DNA of 33,114 nucleotides, taken from NCBI GenBank assembly GCA_037447655.1, contig JBBHKE010000190.1, positions 277,617-310,730 on the forward strand, written 5' to 3'. The DNA comes from Zygnema cylindricum (lineage: Eukaryota > Streptophyta > Zygnematophyceae > Zygnematales > Zygnemataceae). Positions 7,779 to 18,101 of this stretch are shown piece by piece. The translations under genes and the position numbers were made by a program. The notes beneath the pieces were generated by a model that was not told where the DNA came from, ran no database searches, and worked only from the letters and a program-made list of their open reading frames with translations. Numbering within the stretch: the first letter of the stretch is position 1; each line of letters starts with the position of its first letter.

Positions 7779-10700
7779 ATGGAGGACACAGAATTGCAGG
7801 TTATGGGCCCACCCTCTAGGGTGCCCACCTTCAATGGATCCGGGTTCATCTATTGGGAAGCCATGATGATGGGAGCTTTGTGCGAAAAACGATACTGGGG
7901 TATCGTCAGTGGACAAGTGAAACGTCCACCTTCAAGAACTCCACCATGATTTGGAGGAGTAAGGTTTCCTACAGCTACAGCTTCCTCAGCGGAGGAGGCA
8001 GATGATGGGGACAGCAGTGTGTTCAAAAAGGGGAAAGGGAAGGAGACACCCCTCACTCCTATTGCCACAGTATCGGGAGTGGCGACCGTGAAGACTGTGG
8101 AGAACGATACTCAAATGTGGGAGGATGTAAACATGGCCGCCAAGAACTTCATTCTGAGGCACCTCACTCAAGCTTTGGCCATTCCTCATCTTCACATTTA
8201 CAAGACGGAGGAGTTGTGGGTGAGTTTGGTGGAGATTTATAGAGTTGGAACTATTCAGGAGCTCCAGTTGGCTGAGCAAAAACTAGTGAGTTACACTTAC
8301 AAAGGAGGAAAGATGTTAGATTACTGTAATGATCTTTCTTTTTTCTATATGGAGATGGAAAGTGCCGGGTGGACAGGCACAATGAAAATGAAAGTTAACA
8401 CTCTTATCATGAAATTACCAAATGAGTTTGAGAACATAGTGTACCGAGTACAGGAAATGCCTGATAGTTCATGGAAATGGAACACAGTGGTCAGGATGAT
8501 ACTTGTGCAGGAAAACACAATGGAGATTATGAGAGGAGGAAAGAGCATTCAAGCTTTAGCAGTAGGAGGGGACCGATGGGGGAAGGAACCGAAAAAACAT
8601 TATAGAGGGGAAAGAGATAATTCTGGAGGACCGAGGCCCCCAAAGGGTCTTTGTCATTTTTGCAAAAAGCCGGGACACTTCATCGCAGATTGTGTCAAGC
8701 TGTCGGAGCTGAGGCTCCAAGAGAACCGTGGAGGGGGTTCTTCCAGAGGGAAGAAAAAGGCACTTGTGGTTACTAAAGTGACAGGAGAAACCGAGGATGA
8801 GTCCTCTGAGGAGGATGGGGAGCTTCTTCTTGACGAGAGTCTGGAGGAGAAGGAGATCCCTCGGAGGCAGAAGTGTGCCCTTGGAGCAATTCGGGAAGCT
8901 CCACAGGAAGGATGGATCATCGACTTAGGTGCATCCATGCATATGTGTCGTGATAAAGAACTCTTCACTAAGCTAAGAAAGATTCCTACTGTAGAGATAG
9001 AGTATGGGGATGGGAGAGTGGTTACTACAGATCTAGTGGGATCAGTAGATCTGAAAGTCTTAGTGGAGGGTAAGACTTCTATACTTACATTCTCAGATGT
9101 ACTTTACATTCCTCAGCTGAGTAAAAATCTTGTCTCTACGTCTGTGTTAGATGACAAAGAGTTTGATACCTTCACCAGAAAGGGAGTCTTTACAGCTAAG
9201 TATGGGAATGAAGTTTACTTCACAGCAGATAAGGGTAGCCAAGGAATGTTTAGGCTTAACTTGAGTAATGAAAAAAAGAATGCTTACTATGTTGGTGTTC
9301 CTAAGGTGATGATTTGGCATAAGCGGTTGGGGCATGTGCATTTTGATAGGTTAAGGGAAATGAAAAAGCTTGGGGTAGTAGATGGCATTCAGTTTGGGGA
9401 TAATAAAATGATGGATGATTGTAGTGGTTGTGCTCAAGGTAAGGCTCACAGACTTCCCTTTCCCAAAGCCGCCACATATAGAGGTGAGAAAGTGTTAGAT
9501 TTGGTCCTTACAGATATTTGGGGACCCGCAAAAGTACCTTCGGTTGGAGGAAAAAGGTTTATGATGACAATAACTGATGACTGGTCTAGATACTCTAGGG
9601 TCTACTTCCTGAAAACAAAGTTTGAAGCATCAACTTACTTCAAAGAATTAAAGCTTGGAGTGAGAAGTTGCATGAAACCCCCATTAAGAGGATAAGGAGT
9701 GATAATGGGGGGGAATATACCTCTATCGAGTTTGAGGAATATCTGAGAGATGAGGGAGTGCAGCACCAGAAAACTGTACCATATAACCCAGAACAAAATG
9801 GTGTAGCTGAGAGGTTGAATCGAACACTAGGAGATAGTGCATGCAGTATGTTGGCAGACAAGAAAATAGGAAAGAGATTTTGGGCAGAAGCTATGAACTG
9901 TGCCAACTACATTAAGAATAGAGTCCTTACCTCAGCAGTAAAGGGAGTGACACCTTATGAGAGATGGGTTGGAAGGAAACCAGATATCTCACACCTTAAA
10001 GTACTTGGTAGCCAAGTTTACAGTCTTGACACGGATAGGAAAAACTAGAAACTAGATGCTAAGGGAAAACCTGGATACTTTGTGGGATATCATGAGGATG
10101 TTAAGGGATACATAGTCTATGACTTAGCAAAGAAAGATATCATTCTGGTCAAACACTTAGTTGTCATGGATGAAGGGAAGTCATTTGACCCCTTCAAATA
10201 TACAAAGAAGATAAGAATCAGATTTGAGTCCGAAAGTGAGGAGAAATCATGCGTTCCCGAAAAGGACATGAGTGAAACCGTGATTACAGATTCAGGGGAG
10301 ATCCAAGATACAGGAGACTCACCAAAAACCTCTCATACTCCTATGGACTTCGAGGAGATAGAAGAAGCGGGACAAGAATCGGTTTCCATAGACAGGGGAG
10401 CCGATGAGACAGTGAGAATAAATCCAAGACTTCCATCCATTCTAGCTTCGGAGTTTGAGGGAGGAAAGAGGAGCAGCAAAAGATTACAGGAAAAATAAGG
10501 CGCTCATAAGTTAACTAAGCTATCTCACCCTGATGAGCCTCAGTCTTACTCGGAGGCAGTGAATAGTCGAGAGAAAGAAAGATAGATTAGAGCCATAAAT
10601 GATGAGATGGCTTCTAACATGGAAGCAAATACTTGGGAACTAGCTGCTTGTCCTCCAGACAGAAAAAACCTATTGGGTGTAAATGGGTATTTAAACTAAA

Positions 10701-12103
10701 ACTGAACCCAGATAATACCATTGAGAGATATAAGGCTCGATTGGTAGCAAAGGGGTGCACCTAAAAAGAGGGGATTGACTATAAGGAGACCTTTGCTCCA
10801 GTTGTTCGGTTCCCATCAGTAAGGAATCTCCTCAGTCTGGCAACAGCAGAAGACATGGAGATACACCAGATGGACATTAAGACTGCTTTTCTTAATGGTG
10901 GGTTAGAGGAAGAAATTTTCATGAGACAACCCGAGGGGTTCGTGGAAGAAGGAGAAGAGAGCAAAGTCTGCAGGCTCATAAAGTCCTTATATGGACTGAA
11001 GCAGGCTCACCGACACTGGAATAAGAAACTAGATGAGTTTCTTACCGGTCTGGGATATATCCGTATCAACTCTGACCATTCTATCTGTATGTTTGAAGAT
11101 GAGAATGGTGTCATTTTTATTGCAATTTATGTGGATGATTTGCTTGTGTTGAGTAAATCTTTGGAAAATATCAATAAGTTAAAGAAGATCTTAGAAGCAA
11201 ATTTGATATGAAGGATTTAGGGGAAACAATATATATTTTGGGGATTCAAATGGAGAGAGATAGGGGGAAGAATATTATCAGACTTACTCAGAAAGAAGCA
11301 ATAGGTAATATGATTGAGAGATTCCAGATGGAAAATGCTAACAGTTGTACCACTCCCATGGACTTGAAAAAAGGAAGTGATGGGAGTGTTGAAGGAGGAG
11401 TGATGATCTTAGACGATCAGATGAGTGCAAAGGAAAGAGAATTTATGAAGGCTATTCCTTATAGACAGGTCATAGGAAGTTTAATTTATTTTATGAACTG
11501 TACCAGACCGGACATAGCGGCAGCAGTTGGAGTACTCAGTAGGAGTCTTAATGATCCTAGAAAGAGAGACTGGGAGGCAGCCAAGAGAGTCATGAGATAT
11601 CTGGTGGGAACTAGAGAGTTATGGTTGCATTTGGGAGGGGAGCATACTGACATCACTACTTGGAGTGACGCCAGTTATGGGGACGCACCTATGAGACGAT
11701 GCACTTCTGGGTATGTGTTGTATGTTGGGGAAGGTGCTTGCTGTTGGAGCGGTAAGCAACAAAAGGTGGTTGCTCACTCCACTATGGAGGCCGAGTCATG
11801 GCCTGTTGTGAAAGAGTTGATGTGGGTCAAGTCCTTGCTGCAAGAACTTGGGTATATGAAGGAGGGAGTGCATAAAGTGTTTTGTGATAATCAAGCGGCC
11901 ATAGCAATTGCAGCCAATCCAAAACATCATTTAAGGCTAAACATATGGACATAAGATTAAGTTTTGTAAGAGAAAAAGTGGAGAATAAAATAGTGAATCT
12001 TGTATATAGATCTGATGAGGAAATGGTGGCTGACATGATGACCAAACTTGTGCCCTCTCCAAAGTTAAAATATTGTAGGGAAAAATGTGGATTAAAAGAA
12101 TAG
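7779..12103 (+). pseudogene. gag-pol of element 1 (copia polyprotein), interrupted by stops and frameshifts
   Basis: The reading frame starts at ATG 7779 inside U5 and continues through the primer site. Recognisable parts in order: Gag; zinc knuckle CHFCKKPGHFIADC (about 8649-8692); protease core DLGAS where DSGAS is usual (about 8922); the H/C zinc region of integrase with WHKRLGH and CSGC (about 9316-9435); integrase acidic residues in LTDIW, RSDNGGEY and NPEQNG (9507-9800); RT with IYVDDLLVL (about 11127); RNase H with SDASYGD, MEAES and CDNQAA (11660-11905). Lesions: TGA at 7947-7949, a one-base frameshift near 9645, TAG at 10046-10048, several breaks at 10498-10860, a frameshift near 11200 and another near 11930. 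The last frame ends with TAG 12101-12103. No functional polyprotein can be made. Confidence 0.9.
7799..7813 (+). other. Primer-binding site of element 1: complement of the initiator tRNA-Met anticodon arm
   Basis: The 15 bases ggttatgggcccacc start immediately after the LTR end (gaattgca). They are the exact complement of the plant initiator tRNA-Met anticodon arm GGTGGGCCCATAACC, recalled rather than looked up. This is the half-tRNA priming mode known from Drosophila copia, where a 5' fragment of tRNA-iMet is the primer, rather than the 3'-terminal site of most plant copia elements. The identical 15-mer occurs in element 2. The site lies inside the gag reading frame. Confidence 0.8.
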
Positions 12104-12111
12104 TTAAAATT

Positions 12112-12131
12112 AGACTAGAAAATAAAGGGAG
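12112..12131 (+). other. Polypurine tract of element 1
   Basis: A purine-rich stretch (actagaaaataaagggaga) ends directly at the 3' LTR, where plus-strand DNA priming is expected. Element 2 has nearly the same tract next to its own LTR (minus strand, about 13229-13248), supporting kinship of the two families. Confidence 0.75.
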
Positions 12132-12349
12132 AGTTGAAATAAGTAGAATATTTATTGTATTTTCTAGGTCTAAATTAATTAGCGGAAAACATATAAAGAA
12201 AATGTAGGCAGCTTGCCTCCATCTCTTCTCTCTCGCCCCCATACTTGTTGTAGTCACTGAAGAAGAGAGAGAGCAATGGAGCCATGGCTGCCTCAGCTCC
12301 ATAGGAAGGACTAAAGAGTGACTTAAGTCACTCTCAACAAAAGGTTGAG

Positions 12350-12417
12350 TCCGGCAGGACTCGTACCCCCGACCGGCAAAGCGCGGCGTAGCCGTTAGCT
12401 CTAACCAGTCTGTCGTA
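12350..12417 (-). other. tRNA-like unit antisense in the 3' LTR of element 1
   Basis: This is the counterpart of 6968-7035. On the minus strand the D-arm-like word ggttagagctaacgg is closer to a canonical A-box than in the 5' copy, while the B-box has decayed (ggtacgagtcc). Not a working tRNA gene. Confidence 0.45.
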
Positions 12418-12702
12418 GAAGTCCGTTAGGAGATATAGGGTTTCATTAATATTTAAACTATTGTGTTATACAGAAATCATTTAACTGAAACTCTTAACGC
12501 CGCTCATAGATATAGTTGTACAAAGTACGAAGTATTGTACTCATTTCAAACGGATATCGCGCATTTTGTTTCGACAGCGAAACAAATATCGCGCAAGTAT
12601 TTATTACGGCTGAGATTAAATTTCGCGTCAAATCTAACGGCGCACATCATCGCCGAAAACCCAGAATGGTCACTTTGGCATTTAGTGACGTGGCATGACC
12701 TA

Positions 12703-12798
12703 GCGCCACGTGGAGAGACGACATTCTGTCGCGGGACTTCCGAGGAACATGCGCCACGTGGAGAGACGACATTCGGTCGCGGGAATTCCGAGGAACAT
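12703..12798 (+). repeat. Tandem 48-bp duplication in the 3' LTR containing a G-box
   Basis: Two 48-base units start gcgccacgtggagag and end ccgaggaacat, differing at two positions. The 5' LTR has one unit (about 7321-7370). The duplication therefore arose in this LTR after integration, or was present in the template and lost from the other copy. Confidence 0.85.
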
Positions 12799-13338
12799 AC
12801 GGACGAGTGGAAAATGCCTAATGGCTTTGTCGTACAGAGGTCGTACAGAAAGTACATCGGCAGTAGTACTTTGTGGTACTATACAGTGTTGCGATTCATT
12901 CGTACAGGCAGTATATAGGAGCTGTGAGAGAGAACTAGGAAAAACTAGGACTTATGAAAAATTAGGTAGATAGTCCTCTCTCTCTTTGAGAGTTTTATAA
13001 ATTTGCATCTTTGCCACTCTATAACTTATCGCCTGGTTGGGCGTTTTCAGAGATATCTTTTTCTACGGACTCAGGGGAGTTTAGGCTGCACAGGGGTGCA
13101 GTCAGATTGTCTACTTGTCTGCTTGGGTAGCAGTGGTTGCCATTGAAAGTGGGTTAATTAATAACTATCTACAGGCTTCCTGTATTCTGTAGTCCAATGG
13201 AGGACACAGAATTGCACAAATATCAACATTCCCTTTATTTTCTAGTCTATTTTCCTTTCAACTCCCACAAACAAATAAACAAATACCCCCTCCCCCTTTT
13301 CTTTTTCTTTTTCCTTTTTCTTTTTTCTTTCATAAAAC

Positions 13339-15092
13339 TTAAGGAAATACTCTCGTATTCAACATAGTGCTTAAATTAACCGAAATAATAATTGCATAAC
13401 ACATTTTATTTAACATCCCACTTTTCATAAATCCGAGCAAAGATTTTATCCACCTCATCACTTTTCCATCCACACATAACCCGATTTCCCTCTTACAATC
13501 CAAACAGCCAGCCCCATCTCCAATATGCAACATACACCCAGAGGCTAACCCTTTTACGAGCACACCTTCATAAATACCATCACTTCCTTTAGTGATGTCA
13601 AACCCATTACCCCCAAAAATTGAACTTTCCTCACTCTCTCCCATGGATTTCTTTCCACTCTCACTTTCTAAATTTATTCCCAATAAATATTTCTCCTCCC
13701 TTATACCTTTCATTAATTATTCCTTTTCTCCCCTATCCTTTAGAACCCCTTCTAGTTTCACTTCTCCCCTTTCCTCGGAATCTGTTGAAGTCTCCTTTTC
13801 CGACCAGTTTTCTGTTTCCAAAATATCTATGAAACTATCCTCAATATTTTGAACTCCCTCAAGTATCTCCTCTCTCTTTACTTCCCCTATACCTCCAAAA
13901 GCACACTGTTGCTTACGTGGAATTTCTGTGTGCTTTTCTCTCTTCCCCATACAACCGATGCAGAGAATCTTCAACATATGTTTATCCCTTTTCTCCTCTT
14001 CCCCTTCTTCCACCTCACCCACATTCCAACTTCTAAGTTCTTCCAAACAAGGGCATTCCTCTATATAATGACCCGGTTCCCTACAAAAGAAGCAAACCCC
14101 CTTTTTCAAAGCTCCCCTTTCTTTTCCTCTCCCTCTCTTTCCACCAAAGTTCCGATAAGGTTTACCTTTGTCTTTCTTTCTCTCATCACGCTTCCGCTCG
14201 TCACCACCGTTCCTCTCATCACGCTTCCGCTCGTCACCACCGTTCCTCTCATCACGCTTCCGCCAATCACCACCAGCTGAAAATGCATTGACCCTGTCCC
14301 TTCCCCTACGAAGCTCCAAAGTGCTTTCCCTCACAAGAATTATCCCCTTGGTAAAGCTCCAACTCCATGAGGAGCCATCCAATGCCTGCATACGACAAAT
14401 GATGTTTTCTTACTCATCTGGGAGTTTCATGAGTCGTGTATTAATTTTCATCTCCTCAGATTCTACATATCCCGCACTAGCAAGCTCAACATATAGCGCA
14501 GCAATATCATTGCAAAACTCTATCATGCTACCGCCTTTATAGACATAGGCATCTATTTCTTGTTTTACTAATTGCTGCCTCTGAATAGTCTCACTCTTAT
14601 AAATCTGATTTAGTGTTTTCCAAATTTCCGAAGACTTGGTTAGATTCAAAAGAGTGATAGCTATGGACTTAGACACATTTCTAAGTATGAGATGTTTTGC
14701 TATAGTGTTTTTATACTCCCAAATTTTACTATCATTTTTTTCAGTTTTACTTATAACCTCTCTAAGTGGAGCTGTGGCGGAGAGCCTAGCTCCCCTCACT
14801 ATATGTGTCCCTTTATCCTTCTCCCCATTTCCCCCTTCTAGGGAAATAATTTTTCCTTCACCTTCCGTTGCATCTGAAATACGGTTGGTTTTTCTGGGAA
14901 GCCCTAGATGAACCGTTGTAGTGAGTTCCACCAAATCCCAATGGCGCATCTCACTTGTCCCGAAACAATTCCCCACAAGTGCTTTTCGAAAAGCAATCCC
15001 TCCATCGTAAACTCCCAATAAGTGAAGTCTGTTCCAACGAACATAGGCACCCTAGATGGTGGGCCCATAACCTGAAACTCTGTGTGCTCCAT
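13339..15092 (-). pseudogene. gag plus pol remnant of element 2, with a large internal deletion
   Basis: The frame starts at ATG 15092, 20 bases inside the LTR, and its first residues (MEHTEFQVMGPPSRVP) match element 1 (MEDTELQVMGPPSRVP). Gag continues to a zinc knuckle CFFCREPGHYIEEC (about 14046-14090) preceded by a basic tandem repeat (GGDERKRDERN, about 14165-14270). Lesions are one frameshift near 14950-15000 and in-frame TAA stops near 14408 and 13715. After a linker the frame jumps directly to a residue of the RT/RNase H end (MKGIREEKYLLGINLES, and a degenerate SGCMLHIGDGAGC), so protease, integrase core and RT catalytic regions are missing. It resembles gag-only non-autonomous copia derivatives. 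Confidence 0.85.
15058..15072 (-). other. Primer-binding site of element 2
   Basis: On the minus strand this reads ggttatgggcccacc, identical to the element 1 site, directly after the LTR terminus. It has the same complementarity to the initiator tRNA-Met anticodon arm and the same position inside the gag frame. Confidence 0.8.
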
Positions 15093-16250
15093 TGCCCACA
15101 GAAATCGCAGATCCAAAAGAAGCTAATCTAGATAGTGCCGACTCCAAATTGATATAAACCCAAATGACAAACCCTTTGACAATTAGAAACCCATTATAGC
15201 TTCACCCTTCTGAAATAAGACTTTTTGTGTGCTCCATTCCACCACAGAATGCAAAGTTAGAATATGAGTTTTGGACACATTCACCCACTTTGAATTTTCC
15301 TTAGAAATGCAACGACCCTGGCAAGCAAAAACTCTGACCAACTACACCCCTGTGTAGCCTAGACTCCTCTGAGCCTGCAACATAAAGAATCACTGAAAAT
15401 GGTCAAGTAAATTGATAGTTATGAATGGTCAAAGATGACCTTTTGTACAGGGGCTCTCTCGGAGAGAGGCGGCTATCTACTAATTTTTCTAAGTCATATC
15501 TCTCTCTCTAAACCCCCAGTACTGACGTACGGCACCAATCAAATTATTGTGTTGTACATAAAAATACAGCAACCGATGTACTTTTAGTACGTCCGCTGTA
15601 CGACATGGTCAAAAAGGCGACACATGTCATATCCGGATTTGTTCCCGTAATCTCCGGTGTTGCCGCAATCCAATGTTGTCACGCCACGTTTAAATCGAGG
15701 TGGCAATGACCGTAAAACGCCAAAAGTACCTATTTCGCGATCGCGGCGCCTATCACGGCCGTCCGATCGAATCCGACTTTAATTCTAACTGTTGAAAATG
15801 GGTGCGCGATATTTGTTTCGCGGTTGAAACAAATGCGCGGTATCCTTTTCGTAATGTACATAAGACCGTACTATATTTGAACTGTTTCTATGTACTAGGA
15901 ATCAATTCGTCTAGTTAAATGAATTGATCTACTTGATAACATTTATATCTTTATCAAACCTAACAGTACTTAGCAGTCGTCCTAGACTAATTGGATAAAG
16001 CTACCGATTTAACGGTTACCTTGACGGACGACAGGTTCCAGGTTCAAATCATGGGTCTGTCAACTGTCTTTTTGGTAAATCTACCCACTTTATTCCATGT
16101 CTTCTCTAGAGGACCTAGGCAGCCATGGCTCTATATCCCCTGTCCAGCCTTGAGTGACTACAACAAGTGTGGGGGCTGGGAGAGGGGAGTTAGAGGCAGA
16201 CTGCCTCTACTCTTTTCCTATCCTAACTAGAAAATACTCAAATATCAACA
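15073..16250 (-). repeat. Right LTR (5' LTR) of element 2
   Basis: This uninterrupted copy of about 1,178 bp has TGTTGATATTTG as its minus-strand start and CA as its end beside the primer site. It contains the palindrome (about 15804-15840) and the tRNA-like unit (15974-16065). The G-box present in the left copy is mutated here (cacgtttaa). Confidence 0.9.
15974..16065 (+). other. tRNA-like unit, antisense in the element 2 right LTR
   Basis: It matches 6481-6570. Plus-strand words taattggataaagc and ggttcaaatc (B-box) are kept, and a TTTTT run follows at about 16069-16073. The T-arm 3' side has decayed (catgg). Confidence 0.45.
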
Positions 16251-16255
16251 CCTTC
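16251..16255. repeat. Right target-site duplication of element 2 (ccttc)
   Basis: It matches 5571-5575 exactly and abuts the LTR terminus atatcaaca at 16250. Confidence 0.85.
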
Positions 16256-17853
16256 TATCAGGCAAAATGTGGGGTTTTTTAATGGAGAAAGTACCTTGCC
16301 GTACTAAGCGGTAGGGTTTTTGTTTTTTTTTAACAAAAGATGTTTACTATAAATTCGTTGAGATTCTCCAGACTTCTTAGCGAAAATTACCACCGTCCGA
16401 TTTTCAATTTTCGATGCAAACGCCCCTTGTTTCTAATGTCTTGGTAGTCTCCTCCGATTGTCCTCAGGAGGACACTGCAATTATTGGACGCTTGTATTGG
16501 TCCACTTGTAAAGTCAGAGTCGATCCACGGCTGACGTGAAGTTATAAAGTTACATATGGCAAATTGCTTGTACCTGCTAACATCAAAGCCACCCTGTTCG
16601 ACGACAAAAAAAACTTGGTTGTAGGACATCTTGTGACGCCTCCTTCATAAATGTGCGATACAACAATAATACATTCACGTACAAATGGTACATTTTTGGA
16701 CATTTGTACAAACTTTAATTTTGCAACGGTTTTCGTGGCCGTTGGTACGACAACAACCCTAAGAGCGTTCAGATTGTACATTAGCGTGAGGCTACTAGAT
16801 ATTTTAATCGGCGTCTGCCCGTACAAATATTCAGTTGCGATTTTTTCCTTTTAGAAATGATGATGCTCAACAGGATCCTACGTGGTACCAATCGCAATCT
16901 AACTCCTCATTCCCTGGCACGACCTGATGGAAGGTTGTTACAAATATTACTGCCAGTAAACGTGTTCGTATGATTATTGGGAACGCAAAGGGTGTTACAA
17001 ATATTACTTCCAGTAAACGTGTTTGTACGATTACTGGGAACGCTTGATGGAAGGTTACCCTTATTAGAGTGTGTGCCCCATTTAAGGGTAACATTGCGAT
17101 ATAGCGTTATACTTTATTGAAGATTCTCCGTACTAATATTTCAGGATGTTCCATAATCAGATTACGAAATCTTTATTTAGGATGAGTCCCCATGTGCCAA
17201 AGGAAAGGGTTTATTATATCGTTTTACTCAAAAACTTAGCTAAAATTACAACCGTACAAATAAATGAAAAATTTGAAAGTACAATTTGCGTCATTTACAA
17301 ACTTCAAATGTACTACATGTTGTCTTTTGTTTTTCGACCCACGGCCATGTCATGCCATGTCATCTTCAAACTTTACCAGAACTCTGATGTGTTTTCAATC
17401 ATAGTTCAAAAGTAGGTGTTTTTATGGTAAGGCCTTTGGTAGGCGCACAAAACTTGGCACAAAACTCGCGTAGAGTAAGCATACTGTGGGTGTGTGCGTT
17501 GTGCACACTCTTGTACGAACGTACGAATCTAACGTATCATCATAGTATAGCGCATGCTGCCGGGCGAAATTTTTTAGCGAACTGACACGGCGTAGGAAGA
17601 GATTCTGCGGGAAAAAAAAACTCGGAAAAAAAAACGAGGACGTAAGTCTTATCGTTAGTTGTGTTATGGGCTTTTCATGTGATCTTCTTAGATCGCTACT
17701 TTGATCAGCGACCGTCCGATCATCCGAATCTGACAGTTTAAATAAAAAATACCTCAAAACTCACGGAAAAATAAAAATTTGTCCAAATGTTTTTCAAAAT
17801 TTAGACATGATGTTTAATTCTCTATCGATCGATGTGCAACTCAACCGCGTTAC
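16256..17853. other. Non-coding repeat debris right of the retrotransposon nest
   Basis: No coding region is supported. A block at about 16370-17060 is a diverged copy of 19865-20560, sharing words such as gtcctca..ggacact, ggtaccaat and taaacgtgttc in the same order. An internal tandem duplication lies at 16937-17043. The region around 17270-17370 shares words (gtacaatttgcgt, aaatgtactaca, cgacccac) with 18900-18970. Probably old transposon sequence of unknown class. Confidence 0.5.
16937..17043 (+). repeat. Tandem duplication, 50-bp unit at 57-bp spacing
   Basis: Copies at 16937-16986 and 16994-17043 both start gttacaaatattac and end gggaacgc, with about four differences. A related single copy is recognisable near 20480-20520. 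Confidence 0.75.
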
Positions 17854-17968
17854 TAGTGTTGGGTATCGAGGACCTATTGCCGATATTCGATATATATCGA
17901 ATTTTAGGTATCCGATAATCGATAGATGGAATCCATGTACCTAGAAGCTAAATATCCGGATATTTATG

Positions 17969-18022
17969 CGATTTTTTTCTTTTCTTCCCGATTTTTTTCT
18001 TTTCTTCCCGATTTTTTTCTCA
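17969..18022 (+). repeat. Pyrimidine minisatellite, 20-bp unit, about 2.5 copies
   Basis: The unit cgatttttttcttttcttcc is repeated at 17969-17988 and 17989-18008, with a partial third copy leading into the poly-C run. Confidence 0.75.
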
Positions 18023-18026
18023 AACC

Positions 18027-18027
<1 letters not shown>

Positions 18028-18060
<33 letters not shown>

Positions 18061-18101
18061 GGCCCCCCCCGTTGGGGGGGGGGGGGGGGGGGGGGGGGGG
18101 G
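18028..18101. repeat. Poly-C / poly-G palindrome (C31-G4-C8-GTT-G28)
   Basis: Thirty-one C are followed by four G, eight C, gtt and twenty-eight G. The two long runs are mutually complementary and could form a hairpin. Either strand could instead form G-quadruplex or i-motif structures. Such a sequence is also a classic place for sequencing or assembly error, so the exact lengths should not be trusted. Confidence 0.85.

Larger units (their letters stand above)
6753..7798 (+). repeat. 5' LTR of element 1
   Basis: It is repeated at 12132-13216. It contains, in order, an antisense tRNA-like unit (6968-7035), a palindrome (7176-7212), a G-box (CACGTG 7325-7330), a TATA box (TATAAA 7578-7583), and a U5 region ending gaattgca. 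The gag start codon (7779) lies 20 bases inside its right end. U5 resembles that of element 2, so the two families are related. Confidence 0.9.
6753..13216 (+). mobile_element. Element 1: Ty1/copia LTR retrotransposon, full-length but inactivated, nested in element 2
   Basis: The structure is complete: 5' LTR 6753-7798, primer site 7799-7813, gag-pol remnant 7779-12103, purine tract about 12112-12131, and 3' LTR 12132-13216. Total length is about 6.5 kb. Termini are TGTTG...TGCA (the first two bases of the 3' LTR read AG). Flanking 5-mers are cacat (6748-6752) and caaat (13217-13221). The undisturbed LTR of element 2 reads actcaaatatcaaca at this point, so caaat was the target and the left copy has one substitution. 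Domain order (gag, protease, integrase, RT, RNase H) is the copia order. The two LTRs differ by many substitutions and several indels, so the insertion is not recent. Confidence 0.92.
12132..13216 (+). repeat. 3' LTR of element 1
   Basis: It matches the 5' LTR with many substitutions. It carries a tandem 48-bp duplication (12703-12750 and 12751-12798) absent from the 5' copy, which doubles the G-box. It also lacks about 13 bases in the segment after 12800. The antisense tRNA-like unit is at 12350-12417, with one B-box substitution. It ends gaattgca at 13216. Confidence 0.9.
5576..16250 (-). mobile_element. Element 2: older Ty1/copia LTR retrotransposon, pol-deleted, split by element 1
   Basis: LTR-type repeats are at 5576-6752 (continued at 13222-13228 beyond the nested insertion) and 15073-16250. 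The element reads on the minus strand: primer site 15058-15072 beside the right LTR, gag remnant 15092-13717, RNase H remnant 13713-13339, and a purine tract (aaaataaaggga) just before the left LTR at about 13229-13241. It is flanked by a perfect 5-bp target duplication, ccttc at 5571-5575 and 16251-16255. LTR ends are TGTTG...CA, with the CA mutated at the left end. Without the nested copy it is about 4.2 kb, shorter than a full copia element, because protease, integrase core and most of the reverse transcriptase are gone. It must be older than element 1, which sits inside its LTR. Confidence 0.9.

Noticed and set aside
13592-14280. Plus-strand frames over the element 2 gag region
   Set aside because: Shadows of the minus-strand gag remnant, whose zinc knuckle and similarity to element 1 fix the coding strand.
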